The notes under the pieces: model-generated
Told to the model about the DNA's origin: nothing
What the model saw: the letters and a program-made list of their open reading frames with translations, nothing else
Database searches by the model: none
Program-made: the position numbers and the translations under genes
Shown: positions 52,116-63,535 of the stretch, piece after piece
Numbering within the stretch: position 1 is the first letter of the stretch
How the letters are laid out: every line of letters begins with the position of its first letter
Origin: Candidatus Rokuibacteriota bacterium
GTDB taxonomy: Bacteria > Methylomirabilota > Methylomirabilia > Rokubacteriales > CSP1-6
DNA: 64,000 nt
Direction: 5' to 3'
Assembly (NCBI GenBank): GCA_003221695.1
Contig: QHSX01000046.1
Coordinates: 1-64,000, forward strand

Positions 52116-53102
52116 ATGCCGTCGATCGCCGACTCCGTCGTCGAGATGGTCCAGTGGGTGTTCCCGGAGCACGCGGGCGCGCCGGGCCAGATCCACGGCG
52201 GGCGGATGATGCAGTGGATCACCGAGGCGGGAACGCTGGCGGCGGCGCGCGTCGCGCGCGGCCACGTCGTCCTCGGAGCGACCGACGACATCGACTTCCT
52301 CCACCCCGTGAGGGTGGGCCAGATCGCCATTCTGAGGGCACAGGTCGAGTACGTGGGGACGTCTTCGCTCGAGGTCGGCGTGCGCGTGTGGGCCGAGGAC
52401 GTCGCGACCGGCGCGCGCGCGGTGACGCTCAACTCCCACCTCGTGTTCGTGAAGGTGGGCGACGACATGCGGCCGCGCCCCGTCCCCGTGAAGATCGAGG
52501 CCGCGGACGCGGCCGAGGCGAGCCTCGCCGAGGCGGCCAGGCGGCGGCGCGCGCAGCGGCTCGCGCGGTTCGCGCAGAAGGCAGCGCGGCCGCGTGACAC
52601 GACGACCGAGCCCGACGGCGACGTGCGCTGGCGCTTCGAGTCGGCGCGCAGCGTGCTGCCGGAGGACGCGCTGTTCGGGAACACGATGTTCGTCGGCAAG
52701 ATGCTAATGGCGCTCGACGAGGCCGGCGGGATCCTGTCGATGCGGTACTGCAAGGGCCTCGTCATGACGGCGTGCCTGGACGCGCTGGACTTCTACTCGC
52801 CGATCTTCACGCACGAGGTCGTCACCTTCCGGGCGGGGCTCAACCACGTGGGCACCTCCTCGCTCGAGATTGGCGTCAAGGTCCTGACTGAAGTACCGTG
52901 GTCGGGGGAGGTGCGCCACGCCTGCACGGCGTTTCTCACCTACGTGCACCTGGGCCCGGACCTGAGGCCACGGCCGTGCCCGCCGTTCACCCCGGAGACA
53001 CCGGGCGAGCGGCGGCGCTGGAGCGAGGCGGTGGCCCGGCGCGAGGTGCGGCTCGAGCGCGTGAAACGACTCAAGGCGGCACTCTCGAACGAAAGAGGGT
53101 AG
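52116..53102 (+). CDS. tandem hotdog-fold acyl-CoA thioesterase (328 aa)
   Basis: Two YciA/BFIT-type hotdog domains are fused. The first contains HGGRMMQWITEAGTLAAARV and DFLHPVRVGQIAILRAQVEY; the second, from about residue 185, has LFGNTMFVGKMLMALDEAGG and DFYSPIFTHEVVTFRAGLNH. VGTSSLEVGVRV occurs in the first domain and its match VGTSSLEIGVKV in the second. The enzyme would hydrolyse acyl-CoA esters in the cytosol. The acidic catalytic residues (ITEAGT; ALDEAGG) are present in both halves. A TAGAGT box lies 6 nt before the ATG. Confidence 0.9.
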   Translation: MPSIADSVVEMVQWVFPEHAGAPGQIHGGRMMQWITEAGTLAAARVARGHVVLGATDDIDFLHPVRVGQIAILRAQVEYVGTSSLEVGVRVWAEDVATGARAVTLNSHLVFVKVGDDMRPRPVPVKIEAADAAEASLAEAARRRRAQRLARFAQKAARPRDTTTEPDGDVRWRFESARSVLPEDALFGNTMFVGKMLMALDEAGGILSMRYCKGLVMTACLDALDFYSPIFTHEVVTFRAGLNHVGTSSLEIGVKVLTEVPWSGEVRHACTAFLTYVHLGPDLRPRPCPPFTPETPGERRRWSEAVARREVRLERVKRLKAALSNERG

Positions 53103-53106
53103 GGCG

Positions 53107-53859
53107 ATGTCAGGGCATTCCCGGTGGTCGCAGATCAAGCGTAAGAAGGGCAAGGCGGACGTCCAGCGGGGCAAGCTCTTCTCGAAGATCCTCCGCGAGA
53201 TCACCGTCGCCGCGCGGAACGGCGGCGGGGATCCCAAGGCGAACATGCGCCTCAAGGCCGCGATCGAGATGGCCAAAGAGGCGAACATGCCCCAGGACAA
53301 CATCAAGCGGGCGATCCAGAAGGGCACGGGCGAGCTGCCCGGTGAGTCGTACGAGGAGATCACGTACGAGGGGTATGCGCCCGGGGGCGTCGCCGTCCTG
53401 ATCCACGTCCTGACCGACAACCGTAACCGGACCGGGCCCGAACTCCGTCACGTTTTCGAGAAGCAGGGAGGCAACCTGGGCTCCGCGGGCGCCGTCGCGT
53501 GGATGTTCGAGCGCCAGGGCATGATCCAGGTGGATGCCGAGAAGATCGGCGAGGACGACCTCCTCGCGAAAGCCCTGGACGCCGGCGCCACCGACATGCG
53601 GCGCGCCGAAAAAGTTTTCGAGATCACCACCGCGCCTGCTGAAATGGACCGGGTGCGTGAGGCGCTCCAGCGGGCGGGCGTGCCCGTCCTCGAGGCCCGG
53701 GTGACCTACGTGCCGAGGTCGACGGTCCGGGTCGAGGGCAAGGACGCGACCAGCGTGGTGCGACTGATCGAGGCCCTGGAGGAATTGGACGACGTCCAGT
53801 CCGTGTACGCTAACTACGACATCCCCGACGAGGTCCTCGAGGCTATCGCGGCTGCCTAG
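53107..53859 (+). CDS. yebC: YebC/PmpR-family protein (250 aa)
   Basis: The N-terminal signature MSGHSRWSQIKRKKGKADVQ and the KAAIEMAKEANMPQDNIKRA segment are diagnostic. YEGYAPGGVAVLIHVLTDNR belongs to the second domain. YebC proteins were described as transcription factors and more recently as helpers of translation at difficult peptide sequences. Gene order yebC-ruvC-ruvA-ruvB is common in bacteria. It starts 4 nt after the thioesterase stop. Confidence 0.95.
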   Translation: MSGHSRWSQIKRKKGKADVQRGKLFSKILREITVAARNGGGDPKANMRLKAAIEMAKEANMPQDNIKRAIQKGTGELPGESYEEITYEGYAPGGVAVLIHVLTDNRNRTGPELRHVFEKQGGNLGSAGAVAWMFERQGMIQVDAEKIGEDDLLAKALDAGATDMRRAEKVFEITTAPAEMDRVREALQRAGVPVLEARVTYVPRSTVRVEGKDATSVVRLIEALEELDDVQSVYANYDIPDEVLEAIAAA

Positions 53860-54346
53860 CCTCACGGTTCTCGGGATCGACCCCGGCCTCGCCGCCACGG
53901 GGTATGCGGTGATCACGCCGGCCCCGGGCCGCGCCGTGGTCGTCGACAGTGGCGTCGTCGACACGGCGTCCGACCTGCCCCTCGAAGCGCGGCTCTCCAC
54001 GATCTACGACGTCGTGGACCGGCTCCTGGTGAGCCACGCGCCGTCCGTGCTCGTCCTGGAGGACGTCTACACCGCCTATCGGTTCCCGCGGGCGGCGCTG
54101 CTGATGGCGCACGCCCGTGGCGTGGTCTGCCTCGCCGCCCGCCGGCACGACGTGACGGTCCTGACGCTCAGCCCCGCGGAGGTCAAGCGCGCCGTGTCGG
54201 CCAACGGCGCCGCCTCGAAGGATCAGGTCCAGCGCTCGGTCGGACGGCTCCTCGGGCTCGAGCGACTCCCGACGCCCTCGCACGTGGCCGACGCGCTCGC
54301 CCTCGCGCTCACGGGGCTGTCGCGGCTCGGCGGGCGGCTCGCGTGA
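53852..54346 (+). CDS. ruvC: Holliday-junction resolvase RuvC
   Basis: RuvC cleaves Holliday junctions in complex with RuvAB. The catalytic acids lie in [27 protein letters not shown] and [13 protein letters not shown]. The first canonical start, GTG 53909, would cut off the essential IDPG motif, so translation must begin upstream in the same frame. No ATG, GTG or TTG is available there. A CTG at 53852, overlapping the yebC stop region, is the best candidate and gives 164 aa, a normal length. Its stop overlaps the ruvA start. Confidence 0.85.
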   Translation: MPSLTVLGIDPGLAATGYAVITPAPGRAVVVDSGVVDTASDLPLEARLSTIYDVVDRLLVSHAPSVLVLEDVYTAYRFPRAALLMAHARGVVCLAARRHDVTVLTLSPAEVKRAVSANGAASKDQVQRSVGRLLGLERLPTPSHVADALALALTGLSRLGGRLA

Positions 54347-54993
54347 TCGCCATGCTGTCGGGAGTCGTGAGGAAGAAGCTCGAGGACCGGATCGTGCTCG
54401 AGTGTGGCGGCGTCGGCTACGAGGTGTTCCTGCCGCCGATCACGATTGCGCAGCTCGAGCACGTCACGGCGGGGCGCGGCGACAAGGCGAGCGAGCTCGA
54501 GCTGGTCGTCTACTACCACGCGACACGCGATCAGCCCCGCCCCGCGCTGATCGGGTTCACGTCGGACCTCGACAAGGAGTTCTTCGAGAAGCTCATCACC
54601 GTGAAGGACGTCGGGCCGATGGTCGCGGCTCGCGCGCTCGCCGCGCCCGTCGCGGAGGTGGCGGCGGCGATCGCGCGCCAGGACGAGAAGTACCTGCGCG
54701 CGCTGCCGGGCATCGGCCCACAGAAGGCGAAGAACATCGTCGCGCAGCTCCAGGCCAAGGTCGCGAAGTTCGCCCTGGCACGGCCCGGCGTCTCCGCGGA
54801 GCCGGTCGCGGCCACGCCCGCCACCGGTGCCGCCGACGGTCTGCGCGAGCTCGCGTGGGAGGTGCTCGTCAAGCAGCTCGGCCACCGCCCGTCCGAGGCC
54901 TCGCAGCTCATCACCGACGCGCTGCGGCGCCGACCCTCGATCACGACGCCCGAGGAGCTGTTCGACGAGATCTATCGCGGGCAGAAGGCGTGA
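54343..54993 (+). CDS. ruvA: Holliday-junction DNA-binding protein RuvA
   Basis: RuvA tetramers bind four-way junctions and load RuvB. The OB-fold start [20 protein letters not shown] and the helix-hairpin-helix [20 protein letters not shown] are typical. The C-terminal domain that contacts RuvB follows an Ala-rich linker. GTG 54343 overlaps the ruvC stop; ATG 54352 is an alternative. Length 216 aa is slightly longer than usual because of the linker. Confidence 0.95.
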   Translation: MIAMLSGVVRKKLEDRIVLECGGVGYEVFLPPITIAQLEHVTAGRGDKASELELVVYYHATRDQPRPALIGFTSDLDKEFFEKLITVKDVGPMVAARALAAPVAEVAAAIARQDEKYLRALPGIGPQKAKNIVAQLQAKVAKFALARPGVSAEPVAATPATGAADGLRELAWEVLVKQLGHRPSEASQLITDALRRRPSITTPEELFDEIYRGQKA

Positions 54994-56036
54994 GCGCGGC
55001 GGCGGACGAAGGCCGGATCCTGAGCCGGGAGGCGGCGCCCGAGGAGGCGCTGTTCGAGCGCCAGCTCCGCCCGCGCTCGTTCGACGAGTACGTGGGCCAG
55101 GAGCAGACGGTGGCGAGCCTGCGCGTCTCCGTCGAGGCGGCCAAGCTCCGCCACGAGTGCGTGGACCACGTGCTGCTCTACGGTCCGCCCGGACTGGGCA
55201 AGACCACGCTCGCCGGCATCATCACCAACGAGATGGGAACGACGCTGGTCACGACGTCGGGCCCGGCGATCGAGCGCGGCGGGGATCTCCTCGGCATCCT
55301 CAGCAATCTCAACGAGAAGGACGTGTTCTTCATCGACGAGATCCATCGCCTGCCGCGCGTCGTGGAGGAGCTGCTCTATCCGGCGATGGAGGACTTCGCC
55401 GTCAACTTCGTCATGGAGAAAGGCCTGCACGCGCGATCGATCAAGCATCGCCTCGCGCCGTTCACGCTGGTCGGCGCGACGACGCGCCCCGGGATGCTGT
55501 CGGCGCCGCTGCGGGAGCGGTTCGGGATCTTCCATCACCTCGACTTCTACTCGGAGACGGAGCTCGCGCGTATCGTCACCCGCTCGGCGGCTATCTTAGA
55601 ATCGCCCGTCGATGCGGCGGGCGCGCGCGAGATCGCGCGCCGGGCGCGCGGGACGCCGCGCATCGTGAACCGCCTGCTGCGTCGCGTGCGCGACTACGCG
55701 CTGGTCCACGGCCACAAGGAGATCACCGACCCGGTCGCGCGCTCCTCCCTCGACCGCGAGGGCGTCGATGCGCGCGGGCTGGACCAGCTGGACCGTCGGT
55801 TTCTGACGGCGATCATCGATCAGTACGGCGGCGGGCCGGTGGGCATCGAGGCGATTGCGGCGACGATCAACGACGAGGCGGAAACGCTCGCCGAGATGGT
55901 CGAGCCCTACCTCCTGAAGATCGGCTTCGTCACCCGGGCGGGAACCCGCGGCCGCCGTGCGACGCGCGAGGCGTATCTGCATCTCGGCAAACAGCCGCCG
56001 GCGTCGGCCCCGGGGCAGGCGGGCCTGTTCGAGTGA
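54990..56036 (+). CDS. ruvB: Holliday-junction branch-migration ATPase RuvB
   Basis: Walker [13 protein letters not shown] lies near residue 65 and Walker [17 protein letters not shown] follows. Sensor [17 protein letters not shown] and the winged helix [20 protein letters not shown] complete the AAA+ motor. GTG 54990 overlaps the ruvA stop. A length of 348 aa is normal. Confidence 0.96.
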   Translation: MSAAADEGRILSREAAPEEALFERQLRPRSFDEYVGQEQTVASLRVSVEAAKLRHECVDHVLLYGPPGLGKTTLAGIITNEMGTTLVTTSGPAIERGGDLLGILSNLNEKDVFFIDEIHRLPRVVEELLYPAMEDFAVNFVMEKGLHARSIKHRLAPFTLVGATTRPGMLSAPLRERFGIFHHLDFYSETELARIVTRSAAILESPVDAAGAREIARRARGTPRIVNRLLRRVRDYALVHGHKEITDPVARSSLDREGVDARGLDQLDRRFLTAIIDQYGGGPVGIEAIAATINDEAETLAEMVEPYLLKIGFVTRAGTRGRRATREAYLHLGKQPPASAPGQAGLFE

Positions 56037-56257
56037 GCGGCGTGCACGAGATCGGCCGGATGCTCGTCGTCTTCGGGCTCCTGATCGCGCTCGTCGGCGT
56101 CGCCCTGGTGCTCGTGGGCCGGGTGCCGTGGCTCGGCCGGCTCCCGGGCGACGTTCACATCCAGCGCGGCAACTGGACCTTCTACTTCCCGCTCGCCACG
56201 TCGCTCCTGCTGAGTGTGGTCCTCAGCCTGATCCTGTGGCTCCTGGGCCGGCGGTGA
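56033..56257 (+). CDS. DUF2905 small membrane protein (74 aa)
   Basis: Two hydrophobic helices flank the family signature [20 protein letters not shown], which I recognise from the DUF2905 family often found next to ruvB. Both ends overlap neighbours by 4 nt (GTGA). Function unknown; probably inner membrane. Confidence 0.88.
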   Translation: MSGVHEIGRMLVVFGLLIALVGVALVLVGRVPWLGRLPGDVHIQRGNWTFYFPLATSLLLSVVLSLILWLLGRR

Positions 56258-57504
56258 GGACGGTCCGAGCGGCCCTCACGACGCTCGGGTTCGTCCTCTT
56301 CCCCCTTTCCGCCTTCCTCGTCCTTTCCCCCTTCCTCACCGTTGCCCCCTTCCTCGCCGTTGCCCCCTTCCTTTCCGTTCCCCCCGCTCACGCGTCGGGC
56401 ACGATCCGCGTCGCGATCGTCGAGAGCGCGCGCACCGTCGAGCTGCACGGGGTGTCCATCGTGGTGACCGAGCTCGGCGCCTCGGGCACCGACGCGAGCG
56501 CGTGGCGGGCGGACGTCGTCCGGGCGCTCGCCACCGGCCCGAGCGTCGAGATCGACGGGCGTCGCGCGCGGAGGTTCCGGCTGACGAGCGAGCGCCCGAT
56601 CCAGATGAACGGCCGCGAGTACCCGGCGACGCTCGAGGTCGTGAAGAACGGCGAGGGCCTCGCGGTCGTCAACGAGTTGCCCCTCGAGGACTACCTGGTC
56701 GGCGTCCTGCGCGCCGAGACCAGCGAGCGGTGGCCGCGCGACATGCTGCGCGCCCAGGCGATCGTCGCGCGCACGTACGCCGCGTACCATCGGATGCTCA
56801 ACGCGTCGAAGCCGTACCACATCGTCGCCTCGACGGTCCATCAGGCGTACGTCGGGGTCGTCCCGTCGTCCTCGCCCGTCTGGGACGCCGTCCGTGACAC
56901 GCGGGGCCAGGTGCTCTTCTGGCGAGGGGGTCTCTTCCCGGCGTTCTACCACGCCACGAGTGGCGGATACACCGAGGACCCGCGCACCGTCTTCGCGGCG
57001 CCCAACATGCCCGCGCTCAAGGCGATTCGCGACGAGTTCTCGGCGGGCGCGCCGCACTCCGCCTGGAGCCTCGACCTCCGGCTCGCCGACCTCTCGGAGA
57101 TCCTGCGGCGCCACGGCCTCGACATCGGGTGGGTCAAGGCGGTGGAGGTGACCGAGCGCACGCCGTCGCTCCGCGTCTCGGCACTCACGATTCACGGCAC
57201 GCGCGGGCGGGCGCCCCTGCGCGGCAACGACTTCCGCCGCATGGTCGGCTACGAGATGCTCAAGTCCACGCTCTTCGCCGTCGCCGTGGACGGTGCGAGG
57301 GCGCACTTCGCCGGACGCGGCTACGGTCACGGCGTGGGCATGTCGCAGTGGGGCGCAAAGGCGATGGCCGAGCGTGGCTACAGGGCGGAGGGGATCCTCG
57401 AATTCTACTACCCGGGCGCAACGCTCGGTGTGCTCGACGAGCCGGCGCGCGCCTCCCTCAGACCGCCCTCGGTGGTTCCGCCCGCGCGGCTTGGGCTCCC
57501 GTGA
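56254..57504 (+). CDS. SpoIID/LytB-domain protein, exported (416 aa)
   Basis: SpoIID-type proteins are lytic transglycosylases or their relatives acting on peptidoglycan stripped of stem peptides. The domain is shown by LPLEDYLVGVLRAETSERWP, AQAIVARTYAAYHRML, FPAFYHATSGGYTED and GRGYGHGVGMSQWGAKAMAE. The long signal region contains a repeated PFLAVAPFLSV stretch from an 18-bp DNA repeat. In this non-sporulating context a cell-wall remodelling role is likely but inferred. The start overlaps the DUF2905 gene stop. Confidence 0.88.
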   Translation: MRTVRAALTTLGFVLFPLSAFLVLSPFLTVAPFLAVAPFLSVPPAHASGTIRVAIVESARTVELHGVSIVVTELGASGTDASAWRADVVRALATGPSVEIDGRRARRFRLTSERPIQMNGREYPATLEVVKNGEGLAVVNELPLEDYLVGVLRAETSERWPRDMLRAQAIVARTYAAYHRMLNASKPYHIVASTVHQAYVGVVPSSSPVWDAVRDTRGQVLFWRGGLFPAFYHATSGGYTEDPRTVFAAPNMPALKAIRDEFSAGAPHSAWSLDLRLADLSEILRRHGLDIGWVKAVEVTERTPSLRVSALTIHGTRGRAPLRGNDFRRMVGYEMLKSTLFAVAVDGARAHFAGRGYGHGVGMSQWGAKAMAERGYRAEGILEFYYPGATLGVLDEPARASLRPPSVVPPARLGLP

Positions 57505-57863
57505 ACGGCGACATGCGGAACGGAGCCGGGGCGCCGATCACCTGGGGGGATTTCGAGAAGGTCGACATGCGCGTGGGCGTCGTCACCGACGCGCGGGCGT
57601 TTCCCGAGGCGCGGCGTCCGGCGTACCGACTCTGGATCGACTTCGGCCCGCTCGGCGTGAAGCGCTCGAGCGCGCAGATCACGGCCCACTACCGGGCCGA
57701 GGAGCTGATCGGCCGGCGCGTGGTCGCGGTCGTCAACTTCCCGGCGAAGCAGATCGGCCCTTTCGTCTCGGAGGCCCTGGTGCTCGGCGCCTACGACGAA
57801 GCGGGCGAGGTGATCCTGCTCCACCCCGACCGGCCTGTCCCGCCAGGCTCGAAGATCAGCTGA
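57501..57863 (+). CDS. csaA: CsaA-like tRNA-binding-domain protein (120 aa)
   Basis: The single OB-fold domain matches CsaA: ITWGDFEKVDMRVGVVTDAR, YRLWIDFGPLGVKRSSAQIT, and VVAVVNFPAKQIGPFVSEAL. CsaA dimers bind tRNA-like ligands and were proposed as export chaperones in Bacillus. GTG 57501 overlaps the SpoIID gene stop; ATG 57513 is possible. Confidence 0.9.
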   Translation: MNGDMRNGAGAPITWGDFEKVDMRVGVVTDARAFPEARRPAYRLWIDFGPLGVKRSSAQITAHYRAEELIGRRVVAVVNFPAKQIGPFVSEALVLGAYDEAGEVILLHPDRPVPPGSKIS

Positions 57864-57916
57864 GTCCGCCTCCCTCGCCGGGTCGCGTCTCGCGCGTCTC
57901 CATCATGATGACGGCG

Positions 57917-58783
57917 TCAGGGCTCCGGCTCGTCGATCCCGCTCTCCGCGCCCGCCGCTCGCAGCGGGTGGTCGGGTGTCGGTCCCGCGACTCCGAAGAA
58001 CAGCGTCCCCGCGACCGCCACGTACGCCACGTACGCGGCGACCTCGAGCAGCGACGGCCGGGCGCGATAGCCGACGAGGCCGCTCAAGAATCCGCCGAGG
58101 ACGCTGTGATCGCTCAGGAGCGCCGAGGTGTCCCACAGCGCGTCGGTCGCCGGCAGCACGCCGAGGCCCTGGAGCTTGCCGAGACCCGTGCTGAAGAGCC
58201 CGGCCGCGAGGAACAGCAGCACGATGGACGTCACGGCGAAGAAGTGCCGCACGCTGAGGCGCGTCCCGCCACGGAAGATCGTCCAGCCGAGCGCCGCCGC
58301 TGTGAGGACGCCGAGGACGCCGCCGGTGAGGCCGCCCCAGCCCGCCCCCTCCGCGGTCTGCGACATGAGCCCCCAGAGAAAGAGGACGGTCTCGGCGCCT
58401 TCGCGGAAGACCCCCGTGAACGCGATGAGGCCGAGGACCGAGAGCCGGCGCGTCGCCTCCGCCTCCGCCACGCGTCGCTGGACGTCGCGCCCCATGGCGC
58501 GCGCGTGGCGGCTCATCCACCAGCCGTGCCAGGTGAGGAGACCGACGGCGGCGAAGATCACGGCGGCACCGACGAGGTCGGGGCCGAGGTCCAGCAGAGG
58601 GCCCGAGAGGAACGTGACGGCGATTCCCATCAGGATGCTGGCGACGAGACCCAGCGCGCCGCCGAGCGTCACCCAGCGGTAGTGGGCGCGCGCCCCGAAG
58701 CGGTCGAGGCACGCGTACACGATACCGAGGAGCAGCGCGGCCTCGAACCCCTCGCGGAGGGTGATGACGAACGTTGCGACCAT
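57917..58783 (-). CDS. FTR1-family iron permease (288 aa)
   Basis: Two iron-transport motifs, REGFEAAL (residues 10-14 for REGFE) and REGAETVLFL (near 126), supply the Glu ligands for Fe. Seven hydrophobic helices are visible, as in EfeU/FTR1. A cupredoxin-domain gene lies 3 bp upstream and shares the transcript; together they resemble an EfeUO-like ferrous or ferric iron uptake system without the peroxidase part. A DtxR-like palindrome lies ahead of the operon. Confidence 0.9.
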   Translation of the reverse strand: MVATFVITLREGFEAALLLGIVYACLDRFGARAHYRWVTLGGALGLVASILMGIAVTFLSGPLLDLGPDLVGAAVIFAAVGLLTWHGWWMSRHARAMGRDVQRRVAEAEATRRLSVLGLIAFTGVFREGAETVLFLWGLMSQTAEGAGWGGLTGGVLGVLTAAALGWTIFRGGTRLSVRHFFAVTSIVLLFLAAGLFSTGLGKLQGLGVLPATDALWDTSALLSDHSVLGGFLSGLVGYRARPSLLEVAAYVAYVAVAGTLFFGVAGPTPDHPLRAAGAESGIDEPEP

Positions 58784-58786
58784 CGG

Positions 58787-59125
58787 CTACTCGGCGACGA
58801 TCCGGCCCTTCGCCGTGCTCGCGTGGTACTCGCCGAAGAACGGGTACGTGCCCGGCTTCAGCGCGCGTACCCGGATTCTCAGCGTCTTCCCACCGGGGAT
58901 CACCTTCTCGATCCTGAGCTCCTTGCTCTCGAACTCCTCAGGCCCGGGATCCTTGTTGGTGACGACGAGGACGAAGGCGGCGCCCGCCTTGACGCGGACC
59001 TCCTCGGGTTGGAAGCGGTTCTGCTCGATGACGATCGGCACTTCCGACGGCGGGTCGGCCGCTCGGGCGACGCCCGGGGTGGCCGCCAGGGCGCCGAGGG
59101 CGAGTGCTGCCGCGAGAGCTCCCAT
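58787..59125 (-). CDS. periplasmic cupredoxin-domain protein, iron-uptake partner (112 aa)
   Basis: A signal peptide (MGALAAALALGALAATPGVA) leads into a cupredoxin-like barrel: VPIVIEQNRFQPEEVRVKAG, FVLVVTNKDPGPEEFES and PGTYPFFGEYHASTAKGRIV. The usual Cys of blue-copper proteins is absent, with Glu, His and Met-poor ligands instead, as in the EfeO N-domain and related iron partners. GGGAGG precedes the ATG. First gene of the FTR1 operon. Confidence 0.85.
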   Translation of the reverse strand: MGALAAALALGALAATPGVARAADPPSEVPIVIEQNRFQPEEVRVKAGAAFVLVVTNKDPGPEEFESKELRIEKVIPGGKTLRIRVRALKPGTYPFFGEYHASTAKGRIVAE

Positions 59126-59161
59126 CACGACCTCCCTCCGGCGCGGGCACGCGCCGCGGAG

Positions 59162-59177
59162 ATTAGGTGTACCTAAT
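59162..59177. promoter_or_regulatory. DtxR/IdeR-like palindrome upstream of the iron operon
   Basis: ATTAGGT and ACCTAAT are perfect complements around 2 nt, 37 bp upstream of the cupredoxin start. The half-site TTAGGT is that of DtxR-family metalloregulators, although the spacing is shorter than in the 19-bp IdeR box. A TTGACG -35 at 59194-59189 would put the -10 inside the palindrome, so binding would repress. Confidence 0.6.
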
Positions 59178-59329
59178 TCTAAAAATACCGTCAACCTTCT
59201 TTTTCCCGCGTCGCTCGGCCTTCCGGAAAATCGCCGGCGGCGCCGTCGGGGCCGGCGTGGGCGGAGCCTCGGCGGGAGGCTCGGGCGCGGACCGGGGGCG
59301 ATCGCGCCGACCATGTACACTGACGCGTC

Positions 59330-61831
<2,502 letters not shown>

Positions 61832-61839
<8 letters not shown>

Positions 61840-63388
61840 GAACGTCTGGTCGCGGGTCAGCCTCGTCACCGTCATGGTCATCGTGTCCGCCTGGTCCCTC
61901 TACCCCCTGAAGCGGACGATCAACCTCGGCCTCGACCTGCAGGGCGGTATCCATCTCGTGCTCGGCGTGGAGACCGACAAGCACGTCGCGAGCCAGACCG
62001 ACCGCGCCGCGGAGGACCTCAAGGCCACGCTCGAGCGCAAGGGCATCGCGGTCAAGCGCATCGCCCGCGAGGGTGACGCGACCGTGGTCGTCGAGCTCGC
62101 GAGCCCGCAGAGCTGGAACGACGCCTTGACCGCGGCCTCCGAGCTCGGGAACTTCGAGCGGCGCGACGAGGACCAGGCCGCGGGCCGCTTCAAGCTCATC
62201 ATGAGCGAGCGCGTGATCAGCCGGCTCCGCGACGACGCGGTCCGCCAGGGGCTCGAGACGATCCGCAACCGCGTCGACCAGTTCGGCGTGGCGGAACCCA
62301 CCATCACGCGGCAGGGGACCGAGCGGATCCTGATCCAGCTGCCGGGCATCCAGGATACGGCGCGGGCGAAGGCGCTCATCGGCAAGACGGCGCTCCTCGA
62401 GTTCAAGCTGCTCGACGAGCGAACGCCGGTCGAGCAGGCGCTTGCCGGCCAGCTCCCGGAGACGTCCCAGGTCCTCTACCGGCGCGAGATCGAGAAGCAG
62501 ACCAAGGTCGAGCGCAAGGTGCCGTACGTCGTGCAGAAGCGCAGCCTCCTGACGGGGGCGGAGCTGACGCGCGCCGAGGTGCAGGCAGACCCGAACTCCC
62601 CCGGCAACTGGCAGGTGGCGATCGAGTTCACGTCGACGGGCGCGCGGATCTTCGGCGAGGTCACCGAGCAGAACGTCGGCAAGCACCTGGCGATCATCCT
62701 GGACGGCAACGTCTATTCGGCGCCCCGCATCAACGAGCGCATCCCCGGCGGGCGCGCGGTCATCACGGGCCAGTTCACGGTGGACGAGGCGCGCGACCTC
62801 GCGATCGTGCTCCGCGCCGGTGCGCTGCCCGCTCCGGTCACGATCCTCGAGGAGCGGACGGTCGGACCGTCGCTCGGCGCCGACTCGATCCGCCAGGGGC
62901 TGATCGCGATCACGGCGTCGGCGGCGGTCGTTTTCGCGTTCATGCTCTTCTACTACCGGCTCTCAGGCCTCATCGCCGACGTCGCCCTCGGGCTCAACCT
63001 CCTCTTGCTCTTCGCCTGCATGGCGGCGATCGGGGCGACCCTCACGCTGCCGGGCCTGGCGGGGATCGCGCTCACCGTGGGCATGGCGGTGGACACGAAC
63101 ATCCTGATCTTCGAGCGGATCCGCGAAGAGCTGCGGGTGGGGAAGACGCCGCGAGCGTCGATCGAGGCCGGATTCAGGCGCGCCCTGCGCACCATCATCG
63201 ACACGCACCTGACCGTCATGGGGACCGCGGTCATTCTCGTGAGCTTCGGGACAAGTTCCGTCAAGGGCTTCGGAGTGTCGCTGTTCATCGGGCTCGCGGC
63301 GAGCCTCTTCACCGCCTACTTCTTCACGCGTCTCCTGTTCGACCTCGTGTACATGGGCCGCCGCAAGGCCGAGGCCGTCTCGATATGA
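61832..63388 (+). CDS. secD: protein translocase subunit SecD (518 aa)
   Basis: SecD uses the proton motive force to pull exported proteins across the membrane. DLQGGIHLVLGVETD follows helix 1, and the large periplasmic P1 domain spans about residues 40-350. The C-terminal five-helix block contains GLNLLLLFACMAAIGATLTL and GMAVDTNILIFERIREELR, with the conserved Asp of proton transfer. Its stop overlaps the ATG of a 9-codon mini-ORF. Confidence 0.95.
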
Positions 63389-63415
63389 AGCCTCGCGCAT
63401 GGAATGGATAGCGAA

Positions 63416-63535
63416 ATGAGGAACGGAACCGGTGCGCACGATGGAGCGCACGGTGACGTGCGGAACGGCGCCGCGCCGCACCTTTGTCAGGCCACCCACC
63501 GAGTCGCGCCTGGCTCGCGGCCCCCGGTACAATGA
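63416..63535 (+). CDS. 39-aa ORF between secD and secF (possible relay ORF)
   Basis: A 9-codon mini-ORF (MKPRAWNG) starts on the secD stop (ATGA, 63385) and ends at 63411. Five bases later this ORF starts and runs to a TGA that overlaps the secF ATG (ATGA at 63532-63535). The peptide has no family resemblance. Together the two mini-ORFs bridge the whole 143-nt gap. Confidence 0.3.
   Translation: MRNGTGAHDGAHGDVRNGAAPHLCQATHRVAPGSRPPVQ
63481..63531 (+). repeat. 50-nt leader element, copy 2 (upstream of secF)
   Basis: It shares CCTTTGTCAGGCCACCC (17 of 17) and CTCGCGGCCCCCGGTAC with the element before the amidohydrolase gene at 38959-39008, and ends directly at the start codon. The centre differs between copies. 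Confidence 0.65.
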
